Positions 7,191 to 12,402 of a DNA stretch of 12,402 nt are shown piece by piece. The first letter of the stretch is position 1. Each line of letters begins with the position of its first letter. The stretch covers positions 1-12,402 of the forward strand of contig CACZNF010000005.1 in the NCBI GenBank assembly GCA_902782395.1. The letters run 5' to 3'. The translations under genes were made by a program, and so were the position numbers. The notes beneath the pieces were generated by a model. The model ran no database searches and had not been told where the DNA came from. It saw only the letters and a program-made list of their open reading frames with translations. Origin of the DNA: an uncultured Erysipelotrichaceae bacterium (GTDB taxonomy: Bacteria > Bacillota_I > Bacilli_A > RFN20 > CAG-826).

Positions 7191-8678
7191 CTATTTAATC
7201 CTTTCTCCAGATTCTTCAAACACATAGAAACGTTTTGGTTTGAAGTTAACATTTTCTTTTCCTTCAACATCTTTCCAATTTTCGACAGGAATAATAATTT
7301 TTAATGAACTCTTTTCTTGACCGTGAACTTGACCAATCATAGAGACGTCACGTCCCACTCTTTGGACGTATTCAACGACGACTGGAATACCACCCTTTGG
7401 ATCAAGGGAGAAGGCTTCTGGACGGACACCGATTTTAACGGTTCTGTCTTTCTTCACTACTTCTTCTTCGTATTCAATGTTTTCAAGTTCAGGATTTTCT
7501 AAAGCGAAGACTTCTTCTGGTTTCTTACCTTCTTTTCTTTCTGGGTGAGCAGCAAGATCAGCTTGGTATTCTTCAGGAGTTAAATCTGTGCCTTTAACGA
7601 CAACCTTTTCTTTCTTCACTTTGCCATGGTATTCGCCTTCATACTCTTTGCCAGTATCGAAGACCTTACCATCAATGTAAAGTTTGCCACCTTTGATTTC
7701 GCCATCAAAGACGTTAATGGCAGGTGAACCTAAGAATTTAGCAACGAATAAGTTAACTGGTTCATCATAAACTGTTTGTGGGGCATCGATTTGTTGAATG
7801 ACACCAAAGTTCATAACGACGATAACATCAGAAATGGACATTGCTTCTTCTTGGTCGTGTGTAACGAAGATTGTGGTAATGCCAGTTTCTTTTTGAATTC
7901 TTCTAATTTCTTCACGGGTTTGTAATCTTAAACGAGCGTCTAAGTTAGATAATGGTTCGTCTAATAACAAGACACGTGGTGTTTTGGCAAGGGCACGCGC
8001 GATAGCAACACGTTGTTGTTGACCACCGGATAATTCACGTGGTTTTCTTTCCAAATATGGTTCGATGTCGACTAAGCGCGCCATCTTATGAGCGATAGCG
8101 TCTTTTTCTTGCTTATTCAAACGAGTTTTAGTTACTTCTTTGTATTTTTCTGGATCAGCAGCTTTTAATTCTTCGAGCGCTTTAGCGGCTTCAGCATAAG
8201 CCTTTTGCGCTTCGTCGAGTTCAGCTTGCGCTGCATCCACTGCTTCTTGAGCCTTTTCAGGATCTTCAGCTTTTTGTTTTGCTCTAATAGCTTTGTTTAA
8301 AGCAGATTTTGCTTCATTAATTCTCGTCTTGTGGGCATCAAGTGGTCCAGGGAAACGGACGTTGTCCAATGGGAATGTGATATTTTGTTTCACTGAGAAA
8401 TGTGGATATAAGGCGTAGTTTTGGAAAACTAAACCAATACCTCTATTTTCTGGTGGAACAGCGGTGACATCTTCATCACCGAACCAGATTTTACCATCGG
8501 TTGGTTTGTGGAGACCCGCAATCATGTAAAGAGTTGTTGATTTACCACAACCGGATGGACCAAGAAGGCCGACAAGTTTACCATCAGGCACGACAAAAGA
8601 CATGTCGTTAACCGCGGTAGTTTGAGAACCTTTCTTACCAATAAAAGTTTTAGTAAGATGTTCGATTCTTACTTCCAT
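7191..8678 (-). CDS. ABC importer ATP-binding subunit, MalK/UgpC/MsmX type, with two large insertions
   Basis: The energy-coupling ATPase, 495 residues against about 365-375 for normal relatives. All motifs are intact: Walker A GPSGCGKST at 40-48, Q-loop Q86, signature LSGGQQQ at 216-222, Walker B VLLLDEP at 236-242, D-loop SNLD at 244-247, switch His H274, and the TOBE-domain RPE at 419-421. Two insertions explain the extra length. The first, about residues 112-190, is Ala/Glu/Lys-rich and should form a two-helix coiled hairpin within the ABC helical subdomain. The second, about 341-411, is charged (EEYQADLAAHPERKEGKKP) and lies in the MalK-type C-terminal regulatory region. ATG 8678 has an AGGAGGA site 6 bases upstream and is the first gene of the operon. 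Function as an importer ATPase is secure; what the insertions bind is unknown. Confidence 0.93.
   Translation of the reverse strand: MEVRIEHLTKTFIGKKGSQTTAVNDMSFVVPDGKLVGLLGPSGCGKSTTLYMIAGLHKPTDGKIWFGDEDVTAVPPENRGIGLVFQNYALYPHFSVKQNITFPLDNVRFPGPLDAHKTRINEAKSALNKAIRAKQKAEDPEKAQEAVDAAQAELDEAQKAYAEAAKALEELKAADPEKYKEVTKTRLNKQEKDAIAHKMARLVDIEPYLERKPRELSGGQQQRVAIARALAKTPRVLLLDEPLSNLDARLRLQTREEIRRIQKETGITTIFVTHDQEEAMSISDVIVVMNFGVIQQIDAPQTVYDEPVNLFVAKFLGSPAINVFDGEIKGGKLYIDGKVFDTGKEYEGEYHGKVKKEKVVVKGTDLTPEEYQADLAAHPERKEGKKPEEVFALENPELENIEYEEEVVKKDRTVKIGVRPEAFSLDPKGGIPVVVEYVQRVGRDVSMIGQVHGQEKSSLKIIIPVENWKDVEGKENVNFKPKRFYVFEESGERIK
7446..7658 (-). other. Charged insertion in the C-terminal (TOBE) region of the ABC ATPase
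   Basis: Codons for about residues 341-411, between IDGKVF and the conserved IGVRPE segment that normally follow each other closely in MalK/UgpC proteins. The segment is rich in Lys, Glu and Pro and contains LTPEEYQADLAAHPERK. The boundary is approximate because it was set by comparison with remembered family patterns, not by alignment. Confidence 0.55.
8109..8345 (-). other. Predicted coiled-coil hairpin insertion inside the ABC ATPase
   Basis: Codons for about residues 112-190 of the ATPase. In ordinary MalK/UgpC proteins the stretch between FPL (after the Q-loop) and the helix leading to LSGGQ is only a few residues plus one helix. Here it holds two long Ala/Glu/Lys/Gln-rich helical runs, each followed by a DPEK turn (139-142 and 175-178). 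The reading frame and motifs on both sides are undisturbed, so this is a true protein insertion and not a frameshift artefact. The helix prediction is by eye from composition. Confidence 0.7.
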
Positions 8679-8684
8679 ATAAAT

Positions 8685-8691
8685 TCCTCCT
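8685..8691 (-). promoter_or_regulatory. Strong ribosome binding site of the ABC operon (AGGAGGA)
   Basis: AGGAGGA lies 6 bases before ATG 8678 and fixes that start for the ATPase gene. It is the strongest Shine-Dalgarno match in the operon together with AAGGGAGGT before the MalG-type gene. Confidence 0.85.
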
Positions 8692-8718
8692 AATTATATG
8701 CTAGAAGTTCACGCCTTT

Positions 8719-8727
8719 ATATTAGCA
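8719..8727 (-). promoter_or_regulatory. Probable extended -10 promoter of the ABC/nuclease operon (TGCTAATAT)
   Basis: Read on the minus strand, TGC (8727-8725) is followed by TAATAT (8724-8719), giving an extended -10 element; the overlapping TATAAA at 8721-8716 is an alternative core. A start near 8712 would leave a leader of about 33 bases that keeps the AGGAGGA site. No good -35 is visible at the right distance (TTATTC or TTCGTC at best), which extended -10 promoters tolerate. The same TGTGCTA/TGCTA pattern occurs before the RDD gene and tuf. A perfect TATAAT at 8698-8693 was considered less likely because its transcript would start at the ribosome site. Confidence 0.5.
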
Positions 8728-8747
8728 CAAGAAAAATGGACGAATAA

Positions 8748-8765
8748 AGTATTTATTTAAATACT
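8748..8765. repeat. 18-bp AT-rich palindrome next to the ABC operon promoter
   Basis: Perfect inverted repeat with arms AGTATTTA and TAAATACT separated by 2 bases. It abuts the expected -35 region of the ABC operon promoter, a usual place for an operator. An A/T-dominated stem makes it a poor terminator for the RDD genes ending at 8788. It does not fit the CcpA catabolite site consensus. The regulator is unknown. Confidence 0.5.
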
Positions 8766-8773
8766 ATATATAG
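8764..8773. repeat. 10-bp palindrome CTATATATAG overlapping the 18-bp palindrome
   Basis: A perfect 10-base palindrome directly beside the 8748-8765 inverted repeat, sharing two bases with it. Such short A/T palindromes arise easily by chance in low-GC DNA, so it is recorded mainly because of its position in the RDD-ABC gap (8679-8787), which otherwise holds only the promoter and ribosome site. Confidence 0.3.
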
Positions 8774-8787
8774 CCCAAAATTTGCCA

Positions 8788-9960
8788 TTATTTTTTGTCT
8801 TTAAAATGTGGGTTAGTATAGATAATATTCTTATCGGTTAAAGCGTCGTTATTTGCCCTCACTTGTTCGACATAATCAGCGACATCTTTTTCCGCATTTT
8901 CTTCTTCATTTATGTCTTTAAACCAAGTGGATTGTTTTGCGTCTATAACAAGTGTTCCAGCGAAGAAATCATGGATGGCTTTATTATCCTTTGTGAAGAT
9001 AACAAAGAGAAATGAAATTAAGATCACAGCGGACACGCCAGCGAAGGCCCAAATGGAAAAACCCGCAAAGAAAACGATTATAATCGTTAATAATGTTGGG
9101 AATAAGACTCGAGGGAGTAACTGTATTCTCTTATATTGATAACCTAATTTATTAACTAAACAAATGTGCATGACTTTCTTGCCAATTGTTTCACCATTTT
9201 TGAAAAATAATGGAATGACAAAATAGAAAATCATGAAGGTGAAGATAATCGCTATAACAAGTGGGAGCGTCACGCCATATAGCGCGTATTTATTGTAATC
9301 ATTTTGTAGTTTAGATAAGGATGTGATGTCCGCGAGAGCGTAATAATACACATAACGATAGGTTGAGGCCTTTTCATTATCTTTTGCTTCCGTATCGCTG
9401 ATATAAAAATACTGTCTTAATTCGGTCTTATCATAGTCTGATAATGCTTTTGTACCATTCTCACTAGCACGTGGAAGGGCAAATTGATCGTACTTAGTTT
9501 CTTCTCCTTCTTTAGCGTAGGTAAATAAGGAAGGACCCACTACTTTCATTAAAGCGGGACGACTATTTAGTTCTTTATCTGTGTACTTGTTTAATTCATC
9601 TTTTTGACCATAGATAAAGACATTAAACCAATACACATCATAGTTAATTTCGCTTTTAGTTTGCTTTGAATAATAGACGTTATAGAAGTTATAAAACATC
9701 TCTTGATAATGTTCATAATCAACATATTCATATGGCTTTAATTCGTTCTTTTCTAATTGCATTAGACCAGAAGTAACGATCTCATTATTGTAGTCATTGA
9801 TATAAGCTTTAACCGCACTAAAGTTACTCGCAAGATTTGAGAAGCCTAAAAAGACACCAGCACCAATTAAGATGACTAAAACTAAGTCGATAACTGCAGC
9901 AAAGGTGCGTTGAAATAATGGAGCGGGAACAATATTTTTAACCTTGGACATGTTGTTCAT
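8788..9960 (-). CDS. RDD-family membrane protein with a large soluble insert (second of a pair)
   Basis: A 390-residue membrane protein of the RDD family. The N-terminal RTFAAVIDL gives the family's Arg (R18) and Asp (D25) in helix 1 (about 20-42). NGETIGKKVMHICLVNKLGY at 255-274 is the loop after helix 2 (about 229-252). AIHDFFAGTLVID at 328-340 is the C-terminal signature with D331. Two more helices lie at about 283-305 and 306-324. Between helices 1 and 2 there are about 185 residues rich in Tyr, Asp, Glu and Lys (YNFYNVYY, YRYVYYYALA), probably outside the membrane; ordinary RDD proteins have only a short loop there. A charged cytoplasmic tail follows. The start overlaps the preceding gene by 23 bases; ATG 9951 (Met4), with an AAAGAG site upstream, is an equally good start. 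RDD proteins have been linked to ion transport or membrane housekeeping, but no function can be assigned here. Confidence 0.85.
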   Translation of the reverse strand: MNNMSKVKNIVPAPLFQRTFAAVIDLVLVILIGAGVFLGFSNLASNFSAVKAYINDYNNEIVTSGLMQLEKNELKPYEYVDYEHYQEMFYNFYNVYYSKQTKSEINYDVYWFNVFIYGQKDELNKYTDKELNSRPALMKVVGPSLFTYAKEGEETKYDQFALPRASENGTKALSDYDKTELRQYFYISDTEAKDNEKASTYRYVYYYALADITSLSKLQNDYNKYALYGVTLPLVIAIIFTFMIFYFVIPLFFKNGETIGKKVMHICLVNKLGYQYKRIQLLPRVLFPTLLTIIIVFFAGFSIWAFAGVSAVILISFLFVIFTKDNKAIHDFFAGTLVIDAKQSTWFKDINEEENAEKDVADYVEQVRANNDALTDKNIIYTNPHFKDKK

Positions 9961-11074
9961 CTCTTTCTTTCATGATTTCTAAAGCCTTTTCATAATGGGT
10001 CTCATCTTCATAAATAATTGTGTTCTTCTCAAGCTTAATAACGGTCGTACCCGCCATTAAATCGTGCAAAGCACGTCTTCTTGGAGTGAAGACTAGTATG
10101 CCCATTGAAATGAGGAGTAAAAGAAGGGCTACTAATAGTTGATAGTAAAGGCTATTAACTAAGCAAATATAAATGGTAACCGCAAAGATTGGTAAAGCTC
10201 TTAAAGCAATTCTCCATTTTTTAACTAGATAGCCCTTATCATCAGTGACACCGATGGATAATAAACGTTTAGATAACGTTTGTCCAAATGGTGAAATAAG
10301 TGGGAAAAGTAAATAAATAATGGCAAATGGAGGGATGGTAGAAATAAGCATTAAAACTGTATTTGTGGTTTTAATAGTGTTGTCTGCCTTTTTTAGTGAT
10401 TTTTGATTATAAAACACTTTAATCGCCGTGTTATAAATTTCATTTATGGTCTTGGATAATTCGTTATCGTTTTTAAGACGTTTTACTTTACCGTTATCGA
10501 TATTGATTTCTTCGATATATTCTCTTTTTACAGTGCCGATTTTACTGTAATCGTTTTCTCCCTCGTTTCGACGATATTCAAAGTAGGTACTATGGCTAAT
10601 TTCATCTTTTTTAGGAAGATTAAGAATCTTTTGGTTGAAATAGTCCACAGTATAGTAGTCTTTTGCTAGATAATAGCCGTTATCCGCTTTAATTTGTTCA
10701 TTAACATCTATTGATGCCTGTAAACCGTTTTCAACGTTTATACCGGTTAAATAAGCACAGTAGAAATAAGCGACATTAGTTATTACTAAAGAGTCCTCAT
10801 TAGCGTCTAATTCTAATAGTTCATTACCACTAAAAGCGACAAAGCCATTTTTCTCATCTTCTCTAGCGAGTTTGGAGTATTTAATTTGTTCACTAATAAG
10901 GTTGTTTGCGTTAGTAAAAGATGTCCCTTCTTTACCGATGAATAATCCCCCCACTGTTAAGATTAAAAACGAAAGAACGATATACATCGCTAAATCTAGA
11001 ACAGCCGCACCAATACGAGCGAGCATTGAAGGCGATTGATATTGATCGATAGGCTTAATATTTTTGTCTAACAT
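9938..11074 (-). CDS. RDD-family membrane protein with a large soluble insert (first of a pair)
   Basis: About 378 residues when started at ATG 11074. The open frame extends to ATG 11092, but that codon lies upstream of the predicted -10 element and has no ribosome site, so the inner ATG (MLDKNIKPIDQ) is preferred. Numbering from 11092, ARIGAAVLDL gives R26 and D33 in helix 1 (about 30-52). GQTLSKRLLSIGVTDDKGY at 270-288 follows helix 2 (about 243-265), and ALHDLMAGTTVI at 341-352 is the C-terminal RDD signature with D344. Helices 3 and 4 are at about 297-336. The segment between helices 1 and 2 is about 190 residues, as in the next gene, so the two are paralogues with the same unusual layout. 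Its last 23 bases overlap the next gene, so they are probably translationally coupled. Function unknown. Confidence 0.85.
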   Translation of the reverse strand: MLDKNIKPIDQYQSPSMLARIGAAVLDLAMYIVLSFLILTVGGLFIGKEGTSFTNANNLISEQIKYSKLAREDEKNGFVAFSGNELLELDANEDSLVITNVAYFYCAYLTGINVENGLQASIDVNEQIKADNGYYLAKDYYTVDYFNQKILNLPKKDEISHSTYFEYRRNEGENDYSKIGTVKREYIEEINIDNGKVKRLKNDNELSKTINEIYNTAIKVFYNQKSLKKADNTIKTTNTVLMLISTIPPFAIIYLLFPLISPFGQTLSKRLLSIGVTDDKGYLVKKWRIALRALPIFAVTIYICLVNSLYYQLLVALLLLLISMGILVFTPRRRALHDLMAGTTVIKLEKNTIIYEDETHYEKALEIMKERDEQHVQG

Positions 11075-11080
11075 GCTATT

Positions 11081-11107
11081 AATATAGCACATTTAATAAA
11101 ATAACAA
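11081..11107 (-). promoter_or_regulatory. Extended -10 promoter of the RDD pair, apparently leaderless
   Basis: On the minus strand TGC TATATT occupies 11089-11081, with TTGTTA at 11107-11102 as a possible -35 at a 15-base spacing. A start about 7 bases below the -10 falls on the A of ATG 11074, which would make the mRNA leaderless. This agrees with the absence of any Shine-Dalgarno sequence. The -35 lies inside the T-tract of the tuf terminator. Confidence 0.5.
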
Positions 11108-11135
11108 AAAACCCATCTTTTAAGGGATGGGTTTT
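11095..11135 (-). terminator. Rho-independent terminator of tuf
   Basis: Minus-strand arms AAAACCCATC (11135-11126) and GATGGGTTTT (11117-11108) form a 10-bp stem with an 8-base loop, followed by TTGTTATTTTATT. It lies 20 bases after the tuf stop codon and should end the tuf transcript. The other strand is also T-rich after the stem, but no gene needs it there. Confidence 0.9.
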
Positions 11136-11155
11136 GTTGTTTAGTTTTAGTGAAA

Positions 11156-12340
11156 TTACTTGAGAATTTCAGCGACTGTACCAGCACCAACGGTTCTGCC
11201 ACCTTCACGGATGGAGAATTTGGTACCTTTTTCCATGGCGATTGGGTGAATGAGTTCGACTGTTAATTCGACGTTATCACCAGGCATAACCATGTCGACA
11301 CCAGCAGGAAGTGTGATAACACCTGTGACGTCGGTTGTACGGAAGTAGAATTGTGGACGGTAGTTGCTTAAGAAAGCTGTGTGACGGCCACCTTCTTCTT
11401 TTGTTAAAACGTAGACTTGACCTTTGAACTTGCTGTGTGGGGTAACTGTACCTGGTTTAGCAAGGACTTGACCACGTTCGACTTGGTCACGGTTGATACC
11501 TCTTAATAAGACACCAACGTTGTCACCGGCTTCGGCGTAATCAAGAATCTTACGGAAGGATTCAAGACCTGTAATAACAGAGCTTTGTGTTGGTTTGATA
11601 CCGACGATTTCGACGGCATCACCTAATTTAGCTTGGCCTCTTTCGACACGGCCTGTAACGACGGTACCACGACCAGAGATGGTCATGACGTCTTCGATAG
11701 CTAATAAGAATGGTTTGTCGTTTTCACGAGCTGGAGCTGGGATATAGGAATCGCAAGCTGCCATTAAATCGATGATGGCTTGTTCAGCGGCTGGATCGCC
11801 ATCAAGAGCGGCTCTAGCGGAACCACGGATGACTGGGACTTCATCGCCTGGGAAACCATAGGAATTTAATAATTCACGAACGTCCATTTCGACTAAGTCT
11901 AATAATTCTGGATCATCGACTAAGTCTGTTTTATTGATGAACACAACGATGTATGGGACACCGACTTGGCGGGCTAATAAGATGTGTTCACGTGTTTGTG
12001 GCATAACACCATCAGTACCTGCAACAACGAGGATAGCACCATCCATTTGAGCAGCACCAGTAATCATGTTCTTGACGTAGTCAGCGTGTCCTGGGCAGTC
12101 GACGTGGGCATAGTGTCTTGTCGCTGTTTGATATTCGATGTGAGCGGTGTTGATTGTAATACCACGAGCTTTTTCTTCAGGAGCGGAGTCGATTTGAGCA
12201 TAGTCAGTTTTGACTGCGCCACCTTGTTTTGCTAAGACAGATGTAATAGCGGCTGTTAATGTTGTTTTGCCGTGGTCAACGTGACCGATGGTACCGATAT
12301 TGACGTGTTGTTTACTTCTGTCAAAATGTTGTTTTGCCAT
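11156..12340 (-). CDS. tuf: Translation elongation factor Tu
   Basis: Cytoplasmic GTPase that brings aminoacyl-tRNA to the ribosome. It has 394 residues, the normal length. GTP-binding motifs are intact: GHVDHGKT at 19-26, RGITI at 59-63, DCPGH at 81-85 with the catalytic H85, and NKTD at 136-139. Domain 2 ([13 protein letters not shown]) and domain 3 ([24 protein letters not shown] region at 318-340, [10 protein letters not shown]) are clear. Small departures from the usual Bacillota sequence are AGTDGVMPQ where AADGPMPQ is common, GSARAAL for GSALKAL in the G5 loop, and LLAIEDVMT for LLPIEDVFT. The ATG has an AAGGAGA site 10 bases upstream and the gene ends in a strong terminator, so it seems to be transcribed alone or as the last gene of a unit starting outside the window. 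Confidence 0.98.
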   Translation of the reverse strand: MAKQHFDRSKQHVNIGTIGHVDHGKTTLTAAITSVLAKQGGAVKTDYAQIDSAPEEKARGITINTAHIEYQTATRHYAHVDCPGHADYVKNMITGAAQMDGAILVVAGTDGVMPQTREHILLARQVGVPYIVVFINKTDLVDDPELLDLVEMDVRELLNSYGFPGDEVPVIRGSARAALDGDPAAEQAIIDLMAACDSYIPAPARENDKPFLLAIEDVMTISGRGTVVTGRVERGQAKLGDAVEIVGIKPTQSSVITGLESFRKILDYAEAGDNVGVLLRGINRDQVERGQVLAKPGTVTPHSKFKGQVYVLTKEEGGRHTAFLSNYRPQFYFRTTDVTGVITLPAGVDMVMPGDNVELTVELIHPIAMEKGTKFSIREGGRTVGAGTVAEILK

Positions 12341-12350
12341 AAAATTGAAA

Positions 12351-12357
12351 TCTCCTT
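12351..12357 (-). promoter_or_regulatory. Ribosome binding site of tuf (AAGGAGA)
   Basis: AAGGAGA precedes ATG 12340 by 10 bases and supports that start. It directly follows the inverted repeat at 12360-12387. Confidence 0.85.
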
Positions 12358-12359
12358 TC

Positions 12360-12387
12360 TTTCGTTAATAACAAGTTTGCAACGAAA
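12360..12387. repeat. Inverted repeat in the tuf leader region
   Basis: Perfect 7-base arms TTTCGTT and AACGAAA with a 14-base spacer, between the tuf promoter and its ribosome site. If transcription starts near 12385 the RNA hairpin would lack part of its first arm, so a DNA-level site or a transcript from further upstream is needed for it to matter. It may be chance. Confidence 0.35.
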
Positions 12388-12391
12388 TCAT

Positions 12392-12400
12392 AATATAGCA
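12392..12400 (-). promoter_or_regulatory. Extended -10 element of the tuf promoter (TGCTATATT)
   Basis: TGC TATATT on the minus strand, 52 bases before the tuf start and identical over nine bases to the element before the RDD pair. The -35 would lie outside the window, so only half of the promoter can be judged. Confidence 0.5.
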
Positions 12401-12402
12401 TT

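Noticed and set aside
8109..8345. Extra ATPase segment as a frameshift or fusion artefact
   Set aside because: The frame is continuous and the conserved motifs before and after it are in the same frame and order.
8693..8698. Perfect TATAAT as the -10 of the ABC operon
   Set aside because: No -35 at a suitable distance, and transcription would begin within the AGGAGGA ribosome site. The TGCTAATAT element upstream fits better.
8748..8765. Palindrome as a terminator for the RDD genes
   Set aside because: The stem is almost entirely A/T with a 2-base loop and no proper T-run, so it would be too weak; a regulatory site is more plausible.
11075..11092. Upstream ATG at 11092 as the start of the first RDD protein
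   Set aside because: It lies upstream of the predicted -10 element, has no ribosome site, and adds only six residues outside the RDD domain.
1..12402. CRISPR arrays, tRNA or rRNA genes, insertion sequences, phage genes
   Set aside because: No regularly spaced repeats, no cloverleaf or rRNA-like segments, and no transposase or integrase motifs were seen; intergenic space is under 120 bases everywhere.

Overview
The window is a low-GC bacterial segment with every recognisable gene on the minus strand. It suggests a wall-poor or Mollicutes/Erysipelotrichia-like Firmicute, perhaps an uncultured gut lineage. The reasons are low GC, strong GGAGG-type ribosome sites, many lipoproteins with LxGC/LSAC lipoboxes, and an EF-Tu of Bacillota type. 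All Trp codons are TGG and none of the nine complete genes stops at TGA (seven TAA, two TAG). The standard code is therefore kept, unlike Mycoplasma or Spiroplasma, but TGA is scarce. The lineage is an inference.

Layout in the direction of transcription (right to left): (1) tuf (12340-11156), with an extended -10 promoter at the window edge and a clear intrinsic terminator behind it. (2) Two overlapping paralogous RDD-family membrane proteins (11074-9938 and 9960-8788). Each carries an unusual soluble insert of about 190 residues between its first two membrane helices, and the pair appears to be read from a leaderless promoter embedded in the tuf terminator. (3) A 109-base gap holding AT-rich palindromes and a promoter. 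(4) A tightly packed operon running off the left edge: MalK/UgpC-type ATPase, MalF-type permease, MalG-type permease, two tandem paralogous solute-binding lipoproteins, a lipoprotein nuclease (SNase domain plus OB-fold-like regions), and the start of another lipoprotein.

The most interesting unit is the last one. By sequence the transporter would be called a carbohydrate (CUT1) importer. However, the nuclease lipoprotein is joined to it 3 bases after the second binding protein. The ATPase also has two large insertions, one of them a predicted helical hairpin at the ABC helical subdomain. The arrangement recalls the mycoplasmal cluster of a membrane nuclease beside a UgpA/E/C-like transporter (MG185-MG189 in M. 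genitalium, recalled from memory). I propose a surface nucleic-acid digestion and uptake system: the lipoprotein nuclease cuts extracellular DNA or RNA, the two binding proteins capture the products (possibly nucleosides, nucleotides or their sugars), and the modified MalFGK-like importer takes them in. The substrate is not shown by the sequence and this remains a hypothesis.
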